Positions 9,614 through 17,997 of a DNA stretch of 62,725 nucleotides are shown here, one piece after another; within the stretch, counting starts at the first letter, position 1, and every line of letters begins with the position of its first letter. Made by a program: the position numbers and the translations under genes. This DNA comes from Actinobacteria bacterium Ga0077560 (GTDB taxonomy: Bacteria > Actinomycetota > Thermoleophilia > Miltoncostaeales > Miltoncostaeaceae): contig LNFL01000122.1 of the NCBI GenBank assembly GCA_001464275.1, positions 1 to 62,725 of the forward strand, written 5' to 3'. A model generated the notes under the pieces. It ran no database searches and was not told the DNA's origin. It saw nothing but the letters and a program-made list of their open reading frames with translations.

Positions 9614-9889
9614 TCAGGCCTCCTTCCCGTCGAGCTGGCCCTTGTTGCCGTTGATCGGCTCGTCGTGCTCCCACGGCAGGCGGTACACCACCGCCGGCCG
9701 CACGAACGTGAATCGCGACTCGGTGAACGCGAAGCCCAGGTCCAGGGGCTCCCACGAGCGCGCGGTGGCGATCTGCTGCTTCAGCATCTCCAGCTGGGCG
9801 TCCACGCGGTCTTCGGGGAGGTTGAGCCCCGAATAGGCGGACAGCGTGCGCACCGCGTCGGCGTCGATGACTCGCTCGGGCCGTTCCAT
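9614..9889 (-). CDS. AtzG/GatC-like small amidase partner (copy 1)
   Basis: A 91-residue protein directly upstream of amidase copy 1. It resembles the 88-residue protein at 15930-16196 along its length (shared FVRPAVVY, and a helical block of LPEDRVDAQLEMLKQQI type). Small proteins of this size next to amidase-signature enzymes include AtzG (subunit of 1-carboxybiuret hydrolase AtzE) and GatC; the helix followed by a proline-ended tail fits that plan. The assignment is inferred from context and shape, not clear homology. A strong AGGAGG lies 9 bases before ATG 9889. Confidence 0.7.
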   Translation of the reverse strand: MERPERVIDADAVRTLSAYSGLNLPEDRVDAQLEMLKQQIATARSWEPLDLGFAFTESRFTFVRPAVVYRLPWEHDEPINGNKGQLDGKEA

Positions 9890-9915
9890 GGTCGTTGGCC
9901 TCCTGGTGTGGGTCG

Positions 9916-10722
9916 TCAGTCGGTGCCCGCCGCGGCGCACGCGGCGAGGGTCGCGGGAAGCGGGAGGACGGCCACGCCGGCCGCCTCCAATGCGGCGCGG
10001 ACGGCGCGCCCGATCTCCGGCGCACCGGGGGCGTCGCCGTGCAGGCAGATGGTGTGGGCCCGCACGGGCAGCTCGCCGTCCTGGGTGATGAGCCGTCCCC
10101 GGGTGATGGACACCGCCCGGGCGGCCACCTCCTCCGGTGGATGGGGCGTCGCGATGGTGTGCAGCAGCAGCCGGCCGTCGGGCGAGTAGTCGGCGTCCAC
10201 GAACGCCTCCCGGGCCACCACCGCGCCCACCGCCTCGGCGGCGTCCGCGGCGGGCCCGTCCAGCAGCACCAGCGGCAGCGCGGGGTCCAGCGCGATGAGG
10301 GCGCGGGCCACGGCCTCGGCCGCCTCCGGGTGCTCCGGCAGCATGGTGTAGAGGGCCCCGTGGGGCTTGACGTGGGTGACCGTCACGCCCAGGGTGGCGG
10401 CCGTCGCCAGCAGCGCGCCCACCTGGTAGATGACGTAGTCGGCCACGTCACGCGGCGCCACCTCCATGCGCCGCCGGCCGAAGCCCAGCAGGTCGGGCAG
10501 CCCGGGGTGCGCGCCGGCCGCGACGCCGGCCTCGGCCGCCAGCAGCAGCGATTCGCGCATGGTGCCGGGGTCGCCGGCGTGGAAGCCGCAGGCGATGTTC
10601 ACCGAGGTGACCGAGCGCATCACCTCGCGGTCGTCGCCCAGCTTCCAGCGGCCGAAGCTCTCGCCCAGGTCCGCGTTGAGGTCGATCGCGGCCATGGTGC
10701 GCGGTCCGGATGCGGTGCTCAT
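9916..10722 (-). CDS. pxpA: LamB/YcsF family protein, 5-oxoprolinase subunit A-like
   Basis: A 268-residue LamB/YcsF family protein. PxpA is one subunit of the ATP-dependent 5-oxoproline (cyclic amide) hydrolase PxpABC. Signature blocks are LNADLGES at the N-terminus, NIACGFHAGDP, HPGLPDLLGFGRR and VKPHGALY. The start is ATG 10722 with an ATGA overlap with the permease; a second Met nine codons later is an alternative. PxpB and PxpC partners are not seen in this window, so it may act on a different lactam, or with partners elsewhere. The gene symbol is by family. Confidence 0.85.
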   Translation of the reverse strand: MSTASGPRTMAAIDLNADLGESFGRWKLGDDREVMRSVTSVNIACGFHAGDPGTMRESLLLAAEAGVAAGAHPGLPDLLGFGRRRMEVAPRDVADYVIYQVGALLATAATLGVTVTHVKPHGALYTMLPEHPEAAEAVARALIALDPALPLVLLDGPAADAAEAVGAVVAREAFVDADYSPDGRLLLHTIATPHPPEEVAARAVSITRGRLITQDGELPVRAHTICLHGDAPGAPEIGRAVRAALEAAGVAVLPLPATLAACAAAGTD

Positions 10723-11726
10723 GCGATGGCCGCCCGCCGCGCCAGACGGCGGCTCCAGACGTCCAGGGCGAGCGCCCCCACGATGATGAAGCCCTTCGCG
10801 AGGTCCTGGTAGAAGGGGTTGAGGTCCAGCAGGCTGAAGGCGTTGGTGATCGTCGCGATGAGCCCGAGCCCGATCGCCGAGCGCCACATGCTGCCGATGC
10901 CGCCCGCCAGGGACGTGCCGCCCACCACGACGATGGTGATGACGTCGAACACGATGTCCGGGTCGATGTCCGCCTGGGCGCTCGAGAGCTGGGAGGCGGT
11001 GATGATGCCCGCGATGCCCATGCACAACCCCGAGACCACGTAGGTGCTCGCCTCGGTGAGCTGCGACCGGATGCCCGACAGACGGCTCGCCTCGCGGTTG
11101 CCGCCGACCGCGTAGATCCACTGGCCGTAGACGCTGCGGGCGAGGATGAACCCGCCGATGACCATCAGGCCGATCAGCAGCATCCCCGCATAGGGGAACC
11201 CGCCGATGTCACCGCCGCCGAGCGTCGCGAACGACGGATCGTCCACGATGTACGCCTTGTTGTCGGTGATCAGCAGTGTGACGCCGCTCATGATGAAGCC
11301 GCTGCCGACGGTGGCGATGAACGGGTTGATGCCGATCAGCGACACCAGGCCGCCGTTGACGATGCCCAGCACCAGCCCCACGCCGATGGCCGCGAGGAAG
11401 CACATGGCGGGCGACGCCCCGCCCTGCCCGAGCCCGGCGGCGGTGACCGCGCACAGGGAGTAGCCGGCCGCGATCGACAGGTCGAAGCCGCCCGTCAGGA
11501 TCACGTAGGTCATGCCGATGGCCATGATCCCCGCGGGGGCCCACTGGCTCAGCATGTTGTAGATGTTGGTGCTCGTCAGGAACGTCGGGTTGTTCGCCGT
11601 CACCCCGATGACCAGCACGACGAGGGCGAACACGATCCCGTAGGTGCGAAGGATCCCCGGCCCGTGCTGCACCAGGAACCCGCGCACGCCGGCGCCGCCG
11701 GCGAGCCGGCCGGTCTCCGCTGTCAC
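10719..11726 (-). CDS. ABC transporter permease, ribose/BPD type 2 family
   Basis: A 335-residue inner-membrane permease with about 8-10 hydrophobic segments, of the RbsC/MglC family that forms homodimeric channels with a tandem-ATPase partner. The family hallmark GGFDLSIAAGYSLCAV (ILTGGxDLSVG-like) and the later block VVGGTSLAGGIGSM are present. The start is GTG 11726, overlapping the ATPase stop as GTGA. With the upstream ATPase and binding protein it makes a complete importer, presumably for the amide substrate of this operon. Confidence 0.92.
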   Translation of the reverse strand: MTAETGRLAGGAGVRGFLVQHGPGILRTYGIVFALVVLVIGVTANNPTFLTSTNIYNMLSQWAPAGIMAIGMTYVILTGGFDLSIAAGYSLCAVTAAGLGQGGASPAMCFLAAIGVGLVLGIVNGGLVSLIGINPFIATVGSGFIMSGVTLLITDNKAYIVDDPSFATLGGGDIGGFPYAGMLLIGLMVIGGFILARSVYGQWIYAVGGNREASRLSGIRSQLTEASTYVVSGLCMGIAGIITASQLSSAQADIDPDIVFDVITIVVVGGTSLAGGIGSMWRSAIGLGLIATITNAFSLLDLNPFYQDLAKGFIIVGALALDVWSRRLARRAAIA

Positions 11727-13294
11727 GCTGCGACCTCCTCCACCTTGAACACCAGATCCAGGACCCGCTTGACGGTGGCCTCCGCGCCGGAGAGCTCCGC
11801 GAGCTTCCGGCCGGCGTGCATCACCAGCACGCGGTCCGCGAGGTCCACGACCTCGTCGAGGTCCGAGGAGACGACGATGACGCTCATGCCCTCGTCCGCC
11901 AGGCGCCGCATCACCGCGTAGATCTCCGCCTTGGCCCCCACGTCGATGCCGCGCGTGGGCTCGTCGAGGAGCAGCACCCGTGGCCGCCGGTGCAGCCACT
12001 TGCCGATCACCAGCTTCTGCTGGTTGCCGCCGGAGAGCGTGCCGGCGGGTGCCGACAGCCGGGCGGGGTCGAAGCCCACCGGTGTCACGGCGGCGCCGGC
12101 CAGCTCGCGCCGGCGGCGCGAGCTCACGATCCCCGCGGTGGACGCCGCGGCGATGTCCGGAAGGGTCACGTTCACGGAGCCGTTCTGGATGAGCACCAGT
12201 CCCTGGCCCTTGCGGTCCTCCGGCGCCAGGGCGATGCCCATGCGCACCGCGGCGGCCACGGACCGGGGCCAGCGGCGCGGCATCCCCTCGATCATCAGCT
12301 CACCGCGCGCGCCCTTCTCCGCGCCGGCGAGGCACCGCAGCAGCTCGGTGCGCCCGGCGCCCACCAGGCCCGCGACGCCGAGGATCTCCCCGCGCCGCAG
12401 GGTCAGGTCGATGCCGTGCACCGCCCCCGGCAGGGTCACGCCGGTGGCGCGCAGGACCTCGGGGGCGTCCGCGCTGGGCGGCACGTGCGCGCCGGCGTGG
12501 GCCGCGTCGGGGACCTCCCCCAGCATCGCGTGCACCAGATCGGCCGCGCGGTATCCGGCGGCGGGCCTGGTCTCGACCACCCGGCCGTCGCGCATGACGG
12601 TGACGGTCTGGGCGATCTCGAGCACCTCGTCGAGGTCGTGCGAGATGTAGATGACGGACACCCCGCGCTCGCGCAGCGTCCGCACGATCTCCTTGAGCCG
12701 CTCGCGCTCGGACGGCCCCAGGGAGGCCGTGGGCTCGTCCATGATCAGGATGGTCCGCTCGGCCACCAGCGCCCGCATGATCTCCAGCAGCTGCTGGTTG
12801 GCGATCGACAGCAGGCCGGCCACGGCGTCCGGGGAGATCTCCTCCGCGCCCACCAGGGCGGCCAGCTCGCGGAACCGCCGGCGCATCTCACCGCGCCGCA
12901 CGAAGCCGGCGACGCGCGGGTACTGGCCCAGGAACACGTTGTCCATGGCCGTCCGGGCCGGGACGGTGTTGAGCTCCTGGTAGATGGCGGCGATGCCCGC
13001 GTCCATGTGGGCCCGCGGCGACCAGTGGTCGAGCGGCCGCCCGTGCACCAGCAGGGTGCCCTCGTCCGGCGCCTGCGCCCCGGTGATGATCTTCACCAGG
13101 GTGCTCTTTCCGGCGCCGTTCTGGCCCACGAGTCCGTGGACCTCGCCGGCGGCGAGGGTGAAGTCCACCCCGGCGAGCGCGTGCACGCCGGGGAAGGACT
13201 TCGACATGCCCGTGACGGTGAGCGCGGCGGGGGGAGTCCCCCCCGCCGGCACCTCCGCCCCGGGCCTAGTAGTTGGGCTCGAGCTTGTCGGCAT
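11723..13294 (-). CDS. ABC transporter ATP-binding protein, tandem NBD sugar-type
   Basis: A 523-residue ATPase with two fused nucleotide-binding domains as in RbsA/MglA. The first half has Walker A GQNGAGKST and Walker B ILIMDEPTAS; its signature region (LLSIANQQLLEIMRAL) is degenerate, as usual in this family. The second half has GLVGAGRTE, signature LSGGNQQK and Walker B LLLDEPTRG. An ATG at 13294 lies 29 bases inside the preceding gene. GTG 13252, after a GGGGCGGAG stretch, is an alternative start that removes only the N-terminal 14 residues. Confidence 0.92.
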   Translation of the reverse strand: MPTSSSPTTRPGAEVPAGGTPPAALTVTGMSKSFPGVHALAGVDFTLAAGEVHGLVGQNGAGKSTLVKIITGAQAPDEGTLLVHGRPLDHWSPRAHMDAGIAAIYQELNTVPARTAMDNVFLGQYPRVAGFVRRGEMRRRFRELAALVGAEEISPDAVAGLLSIANQQLLEIMRALVAERTILIMDEPTASLGPSERERLKEIVRTLRERGVSVIYISHDLDEVLEIAQTVTVMRDGRVVETRPAAGYRAADLVHAMLGEVPDAAHAGAHVPPSADAPEVLRATGVTLPGAVHGIDLTLRRGEILGVAGLVGAGRTELLRCLAGAEKGARGELMIEGMPRRWPRSVAAAVRMGIALAPEDRKGQGLVLIQNGSVNVTLPDIAAASTAGIVSSRRRRELAGAAVTPVGFDPARLSAPAGTLSGGNQQKLVIGKWLHRRPRVLLLDEPTRGIDVGAKAEIYAVMRRLADEGMSVIVVSSDLDEVVDLADRVLVMHAGRKLAELSGAEATVKRVLDLVFKVEEVAA

Positions 13295-14501
13295 TCTCGG
13301 CCGTGACGTAGATCGAGCCGGGGCCCTCCGTGACCTTGGGCAGGAGCCGCTCGTCGATGTAGCCGTTCACCGGGTCCCCGGTGATGGCCATCGCCATCGC
13401 CACCCCGCCGTAGTACGACTCCTCGTACGGGAGGGTGACCCAGGTCTCCTTGTAGAGGCCCTTCTCGATCTTGTCGAGGGCGTCCTTGGTGGCGCCCAGC
13501 GTGTAGATCTCGACATCCGTGCCGGGCGTCTTGTCGGACTTCTGGATGCCCTCCAGCGTGCCCCGGGTCATGTCGTCCCAGGCGCTGATGTAGCAGCCGA
13601 TGTCCGGGTTGGCGCGCAGCGCGTCCTGCGCGACGCGCAGCGCCTTGCGCGGGTCGTAGTCCGCGGTCTGCTCGGACACCACCTCGACCGTCGGGTACTT
13701 CGCGGAGGCCGCGTCGATGCCGGCCTTCCAGAAGTTGTAGAGGTCGGAACCGGGGAACCCGCCGACCGCCGCCAGCTTCTTGCCCTGGCACTGCTTGAAG
13801 GCGGAGTCGACGATCTCCTTGAAGAAGCCCGGCCGCTGCATCGTGACCGTGGCCGAGACGCCCTCGGTGTGGTCCTCGTCGCCGCACATCGGCAGGTCGA
13901 TGACCACCACCGGCTTGCCCGTGGGCTTCAGCAGGTTGTTGTACATCGTGCAGCCCGGCGCGTTGGCGGCCGGGGCGAAGATGTAGCCGTCGAAGCCCTG
14001 GGTGGTCGCGTCCTGGACCTGCTTGAGCTGCTCGTTCGGGTTGAAGTTCGCGTCGAAGGTCTTGAACTCGAAGCCGTACTTGGCGGCCGCGTCCTCCATG
14101 CCCTGCAGTCGCGCCTGGCAGTACGGGTTCTGGGTGCACTCCGCCAGGTAGGCGATCCGCGGCTTGCCCTCCAGGGGCGTGCCGGCCTCGTCGAAGGCGA
14201 GGACCTTGTCGACGTTCGCCTGCTTCTGCTCGGGCGGGGTGCCCTCCGGGCCGGGCGCGGCCGTGGTGGAGGTGGCCGTGGAGGTGTCCGCGGCCGCGGA
14301 GCTCTCCTCGTCGTCGCCGCATCCTGCGAGCAGGGCGACCGAGAGGACGCCGGCGGCGGCGACGGCCGCGAGGGTGGTGAGCCGTGAGCGCCGGCGGCGT
14401 GGACGGCTCGGAACGGGGGCCTCGCCCCCGGTGGTCCCGGGCGCGTCGGTGGTGGTGTGGCGGGGAATCGCGGGCTCCTTTCGCACGGTGTGACGGCTCA
14501 T
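13266..14501 (-). CDS. ABC transporter substrate-binding lipoprotein
   Basis: A 411-residue periplasmic-binding-protein-like lipoprotein of the sugar-binding superfamily (RbsB type). A basic stretch and hydrophobic segment end in the lipobox LLAGC, followed by an Asp/Glu/Ser/Thr linker. The mature domain begins near residue 100 (RIAYLAECTQNPYC). The start is ATG 14501, overlapping the amidase stop (ATGA), which gives an unusually long pre-signal region. An AAAGGAG lies shortly downstream, so initiation might occur later. It captures the operon's substrate outside the membrane. Confidence 0.9.
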   Translation of the reverse strand: MSRHTVRKEPAIPRHTTTDAPGTTGGEAPVPSRPRRRRSRLTTLAAVAAAGVLSVALLAGCGDDEESSAAADTSTATSTTAAPGPEGTPPEQKQANVDKVLAFDEAGTPLEGKPRIAYLAECTQNPYCQARLQGMEDAAAKYGFEFKTFDANFNPNEQLKQVQDATTQGFDGYIFAPAANAPGCTMYNNLLKPTGKPVVVIDLPMCGDEDHTEGVSATVTMQRPGFFKEIVDSAFKQCQGKKLAAVGGFPGSDLYNFWKAGIDAASAKYPTVEVVSEQTADYDPRKALRVAQDALRANPDIGCYISAWDDMTRGTLEGIQKSDKTPGTDVEIYTLGATKDALDKIEKGLYKETWVTLPYEESYYGGVAMAMAITGDPVNGYIDERLLPKVTEGPGSIYVTAENADKLEPNY

Positions 14502-15928
14502 GCCGCCATCGCCGAGTTCATGAGGTGGCTGGGACGCCTGGAGGTCCAGTCGGTGGCCTGCTCGTAGGCGTGGCCCACCTGGAAGGCGGTCTGCTCGTCG
14601 AACGCCGGCGCGATGATCTGCATCGAGACCGGCAGGCCGTCGGCGGAGAGCCCGCACGGGACGACGAGGGCGGGGCACCCGGCCATGGAGACCGGGATCG
14701 TGTACCGGCAGTACGCCCAGAGGGTGTCCTCCGAGTGGCCGTCCGGGTACGACACGTTGATGAAGATGGGGTGGTCGACGGGGGGCTTGGCGACCGCCGC
14801 GGTCGTGGGGGTCACGATCACGTCCACGTCCGCGAAGGCCCGCTCGAAGTCGGTGCGCACCAGGGTCCGCAGCTGCTGGGCCTTGCAGTAGTCCTTGGCC
14901 AGCAGCAGGGAGCCGAGCTCCGCGAAGTTGCGGACGTCGATGCCGAACTCACCGGCGCGCTCGTGGGTGTAGTCGTCCAGCAGGGCGGCCGACTCGGCGA
15001 TGACGAACAGGAAGGCGCCGCCGGCGTACCCGGCGTTCGGCATCGCCACCTCCACGATCTCCGCGCCCAGCCCGGCCAGCGTGTCGACGGCGGCCAGCAC
15101 CGAGTTCCGGATGTCCGTCTCGATGTGGTCGAAGAAGTACCCGGTGGGGACGCCCACGCGCAGGCCCTTCACGTCGTGGCCGATCCTGGCGGTGAAGTCC
15201 GGCACCGGCGCCGAGCTGCTGGTGGGGTCCAGCGGGTCGTGCCCCGCCATGACGTTGAGCATGAGGGCGGTGTCGGTGACCGTGCGGGCCAGCGGCCCGA
15301 TGGTGTCCATGGTCATCGAGAGCGGTACGGAGCCGGTGGTGGGCACGCGGCCGTGGGTCACCCGCATCCCGCAGACGCCGTTCAGACCGGCCGGGTTGCG
15401 CACCGAGCAGCCGCAGTCGGCGCCGATCGACACCTGCCCCTGACCGGCCGCGACCGCGGCGCCGGAGCCGCCGCTGGATCCGCCGGTCACCGACTCGCCG
15501 TCCCACGGGTTGCGCGACGGGGGGCTGGTGACGCCCCACGAGAACTCGTGCGTCGCGACCTTGCCCAGGCAGACCGCCCCGGCGGCCCGCATCCGGGCCA
15601 CCACGGTCGAGTCGGCCCCCGGGGTGAAGTCCGCGGCGATCTCCGAGTTGCACTTCATCGGCAGGCCGCCGACCGCGATCACGTCCTTCACCGAGTAGGT
15701 CATGCCCTGGAAGACGCCCAGGTCCTCACCGGCCGCGAGGGCGGCATCCGCGGCGGCCGCCTGGGCCAGCGCCCCCTCGGCGTCGAGGCTCACGTATGCG
15801 TGCGTGATGCCGTTGGTCTTCTCGATCCAGTCGATCGTGTCGGTGGTCAGCTCCACGGCCGAGAACGCGCCGGCGCGCAGGCCCTTGGCCGCCTCGGCCA
15901 CCGAGAGCCACTGCAGCTCTCCCGCCAT
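14498..15928 (-). CDS. amidase-signature family hydrolase (copy 2, intact)
   Basis: A 476-residue amidase. The catalytic triad elements are visible: the lysine in MTYSVKDVIAV, then GGSSGGSGAAVAAGQ carrying the cis-Ser and nucleophile Ser, followed by the conserved CSVRNPAGLNG. The family includes AtzE, GatA, aryl-amidases and cyclic-dimer hydrolases. It starts at ATG 15928, one base after the stop of the AtzG-like small gene, so the two are probably co-translated and may form a complex. It is the first large enzyme of the operon. Copy 1 downstream is the degenerate paralogue. Confidence 0.93.
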   Translation of the reverse strand: MAGELQWLSVAEAAKGLRAGAFSAVELTTDTIDWIEKTNGITHAYVSLDAEGALAQAAAADAALAAGEDLGVFQGMTYSVKDVIAVGGLPMKCNSEIAADFTPGADSTVVARMRAAGAVCLGKVATHEFSWGVTSPPSRNPWDGESVTGGSSGGSGAAVAAGQGQVSIGADCGCSVRNPAGLNGVCGMRVTHGRVPTTGSVPLSMTMDTIGPLARTVTDTALMLNVMAGHDPLDPTSSSAPVPDFTARIGHDVKGLRVGVPTGYFFDHIETDIRNSVLAAVDTLAGLGAEIVEVAMPNAGYAGGAFLFVIAESAALLDDYTHERAGEFGIDVRNFAELGSLLLAKDYCKAQQLRTLVRTDFERAFADVDVIVTPTTAAVAKPPVDHPIFINVSYPDGHSEDTLWAYCRYTIPVSMAGCPALVVPCGLSADGLPVSMQIIAPAFDEQTAFQVGHAYEQATDWTSRRPSHLMNSAMAA

Positions 15929-15929
15929 C

Positions 15930-16196
15930 TCAGGCTCCCCCCGCGACGCGGTGCTTGTTGATGGGGGCCGGGTACTCCCACGGCGGCCGGTAGACCACCG
16001 CCGGCCGCACGAACGTGAACTCGCCGTCCGAGAAGTTGAAGCCCATGGGCATGGCGTCCCACGTGCGCAGCGTCTCGATCTGGCCCTTCAGGAACTCCAG
16101 CTGCACCGCGACGCGGTCGTCGTCGAGCGCGATGCCCGAGAAGCCCGCGATGGCCCGCACGCCCGCCTCGTCGATGCTGCGTTCCGGTTTCGGCAC
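15930..16196 (-). CDS. AtzG/GatC-like small amidase partner (copy 2)
   Basis: An 88-residue protein, first gene of the long operon and paired with the intact amidase. It is related to the protein at 9614-9889, with shared GFSGIAL/YSGLNL, a helix of DDDRVAVQLEFLKGQI type and a C-terminal FVRPAVVYRPPWE. The start is GTG 16196, supported by GGGAGG five bases upstream; an in-frame ATG at 16262 would place the operator inside the coding region. The function as an amidase subunit is an inference from pairing and from the AtzE/AtzG precedent. Confidence 0.7.
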   Translation of the reverse strand: MPKPERSIDEAGVRAIAGFSGIALDDDRVAVQLEFLKGQIETLRTWDAMPMGFNFSDGEFTFVRPAVVYRPPWEYPAPINKHRVAGGA

Positions 16197-16213
16197 GCCC
16201 GCCTCCCGCCAGT

Positions 16214-16227
16214 TGTTGTATGCAACA
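16214..16227. promoter_or_regulatory. inverted-repeat operator before the amide operon
   Basis: TGTTGTATGCAACA: perfect 5-base arms TGTTG/CAACA around TATG, 18 bases upstream of GTG 16196. FCD-type GntR regulators often bind TTGTATACAA-like dyads, and such a regulator gene lies just upstream. The core TGTATGCAA recurs at 16426. Confidence 0.6.
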
Positions 16228-16274
16228 TGGGAGTCATGGCGAACCTCCGGCCCCGCTCCCACACGGTGGAGGCG

Positions 16275-16280
16275 ACGCTA
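16275..16280 (-). promoter_or_regulatory. candidate -10 element of the amide operon
   Basis: TAGCGT on the minus strand, matching the TAGnnT hexamers seen before other genes here. It would place the transcription start near 16268, about 40 bases upstream of the dyad at 16214-16227, so a bound repressor would sit in the initially transcribed region. No clear -35 was recognised. Confidence 0.4.
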
Positions 16281-16425
16281 CAGCCGAGGTTTCAGGCCCG
16301 GCTTTGGCCCGATGTCCGAACGAGATCCTCTTGGCTTTCGACGTTTGGCGGGCCGAACCTGGACAACCCGTGGACCGCACCGACGCTGGCCCTCATGCGC
16401 TCGGCCTACGCCTGCGACACCAAGA

Positions 16426-16434
16426 TGTATGCAA
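16426..16434. promoter_or_regulatory. second TGTATGCAA site next to the GntR gene
   Basis: Repeats the nine-base core TGTATGCAA of the 16214-16227 dyad, 19 bases beyond the end of the GntR gene and upstream of the operon. Two sites about 200 bases apart could allow looping or graded repression. Confidence 0.45.
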
Positions 16435-16452
16435 TGACCCGCCGGGGGAGGG

Positions 16453-17120
16453 TCAGGCGGCGCCCCCGTCGAGCACCTCGAAGCGGCGGCGCGCCCGCTC
16501 GGCGGCCCCCGAGGCGCTGCGCTGGCTATGGCGGATGTGGGCGAACATCAGCGCGGCGGCCATGTCGCCGTCCCCGTCCTCCAGCGCGGTCAGCACACCC
16601 AGATGCTGCTGGGTCGCCTCGGCGATCCGGGCGCGGTCGAAGAAGTCGTGCACGCGGATGAGCCGGATCCGCGCGTTCACGCTCTCCAGCACGCGCACCA
16701 GGGCGGCGTTGCCGCCCAGCCGAACGCCTCGTCCTGGAACACCGCCTCCTCGCCCGCCTCCACCGGAGGCCCGTCCCAGGCCGCCCGCAGCCGGGCGAGC
16801 TCGGCCAGGCGGTCCGGATTGGCCGCCGCGTTGCGGATCGCCACCACCTCGAGGGCCATGCGGATCTCGTAGAACTCGGCGGTCTCGGCGGGTTCCACCG
16901 AGGGGGCCCGGTACCCCTCGCTGGGCGCATAGCTCAACAGCCCCTCCTGGGAGAGACGCCGGCAGGCCTCACGGATGGGCGTGCGGCTCACCCGGTAGCG
17001 CTCGGCGGCCCACTGCTCGGTGATGCGGGCGCCGGGCGGGATGGCGCCCCGCAGCAGGTCGGAGCGGAGCTCCAGGTACACCTGCTCGGCGATGCGCGTC
17101 CTGGGCGGCACGGGACGCAC
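16453..17120 (-). pseudogene. GntR family (FCD domain) transcription regulator, frameshifted
   Basis: The N-terminal winged HTH is intact (RVSRTPIREACRRLSQEGLLSY), followed by an FCD effector domain that usually binds a carboxylic acid with a metal. The frame breaks near 16718: DEAF is followed by out-of-frame sequence, while the continuation GGNAALVRVLESVNARIR lies in another frame and runs to 16453 with good FCD features (VHDFFDRARI, HIRHSQ). A loss of one base, or of four (DEAF-H-R is the family consensus), explains it. The start is GTG 17120 or 17111. It is adjacent to the amide operon with matching dyads between, so it very likely controls that operon. It may be intact in reality if the break is a sequence error. 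Confidence 0.8.
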
Positions 17121-17213
17121 GTTACCGGTCCGCCCCGGCTGACGCGGTTTGCGTCCCCGCGGACCGGGGGATCTCCCGGACACGTCGTGGGCGGTCGCGT
17201 CCCGGGAGGAGCG

Positions 17214-17582
17214 ATGGACCAGCGGGGATGGACGCTGCGGGTGCCCGTGCCGACCGGCCACGCCTACGCGCGGCTCGTCGAGTTCACCCGCATGCCGGAG
17301 TACGTCGGTGGGCTCACCGCCGTCCGCCGGACCGGTGACGACCTGTTGCAGGTGACCGGCCCGGGCGGTGAGTGGGTGTGGCGCATCACCGAGGCCATGC
17401 CGGGACGTGGCCTGGTCCTGGAACCGGTCGACCCCGCGGGGCCGGCCCTGCGGGTGATGCTCGAGCCGGACGGCGCGGGCACCGCGCTGACGGTCCGCGT
17501 GACGCATGGCGAGGACGGCGCGCCGCTGGAGCCGCGGGCCGACCGGCTGCGCGCGTTCCTGCTGGAGGGCGCCGAGGCCTGA
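17214..17582 (+). CDS. SRPBCC superfamily protein
   Basis: A 122-residue START/polyketide-cyclase-like (SRPBCC) protein, a fold that binds hydrophobic ligands. The pattern of an N-terminal strand (TLRVPVPTGHAYARLVEF), a central W-x-W turn (GEWVWRITEAMPGRG) and a C-terminal helix fits. GGGAGGA sits three bases before ATG 17214. It is monocistronic and convergent with the GlsB-like gene, with a shared terminator hairpin between. Its ligand is unknown. Confidence 0.7.
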   Translation: MDQRGWTLRVPVPTGHAYARLVEFTRMPEYVGGLTAVRRTGDDLLQVTGPGGEWVWRITEAMPGRGLVLEPVDPAGPALRVMLEPDGAGTALTVRVTHGEDGAPLEPRADRLRAFLLEGAEA

Positions 17583-17593
17583 GGCACATGGCC

Positions 17594-17622
17594 CGGGCGG
17601 GGTCCGGCGCGAACCCCGCCCG
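17594..17622. terminator. bidirectional terminator hairpin
   Basis: Ten-base perfect stem CGGGCGGGGT (17594-17603) / ACCCCGCCCG (17613-17622) with a 9-base loop, placed between the convergent genes ending at 17582 and 17634. Confidence 0.75.
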
Positions 17623-17633
17623 AGGGCGTGCGG

Positions 17634-17915
17634 CTACCCGCGCAGCGGGCCGTGCGAACGGCGGCCGGTGACGGCCCCCCAGACGATCAGCAGCACCACG
17701 GCGCCGATGACGGCCGCGATCCACGTGCTGAGGTCCCAGAACTCGTCGATCGGATCGCCGACGCCGGCGGCCCGTGCGATGGCACCCGCCACCACCGCGC
17801 CGATGATGCCCACGATGGTCGTGGCGATGATCCCGCCCGGAGGGTCGTTCGGAAGCAGTGCCCGCGCGATGAGGCCGGCGAGCAACCCCAGGATGATCCA
17901 GCCGATGATGCCCAT
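17634..17915 (-). CDS. GlsB/YeaQ/YmgE family stress-associated membrane protein
   Basis: A 93-residue protein with three hydrophobic segments: MGIIGWIILGLLAGLIARAL, GGIIATTIVGIIGAVVAGAI and WIAAVIGAVVLLIVWG. This is the classic transglycosylase-associated (GlsB/YeaQ) pattern with a Gly-rich centre. GGAG precedes ATG 17915 by 6 bases. Family members are small envelope-stress proteins of unclear biochemical role. Confidence 0.88.
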   Translation of the reverse strand: MGIIGWIILGLLAGLIARALLPNDPPGGIIATTIVGIIGAVVAGAIARAAGVGDPIDEFWDLSTWIAAVIGAVVLLIVWGAVTGRRSHGPLRG

Positions 17916-17997
17916 GTCACGCTCCAGGTCTCGGGGAAGAGCCTGGTCGTGCCCGGACCGGGCGTCCCCCAAACCCGGGACCCCGCGGCTGCGGTCG

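Noticed and set aside
9916..10722. A complete 5-oxoprolinase (PxpABC) system
   Set aside because: Only the PxpA-like subunit is present; no PxpB or PxpC relatives occur in this window, so only the family assignment is made.
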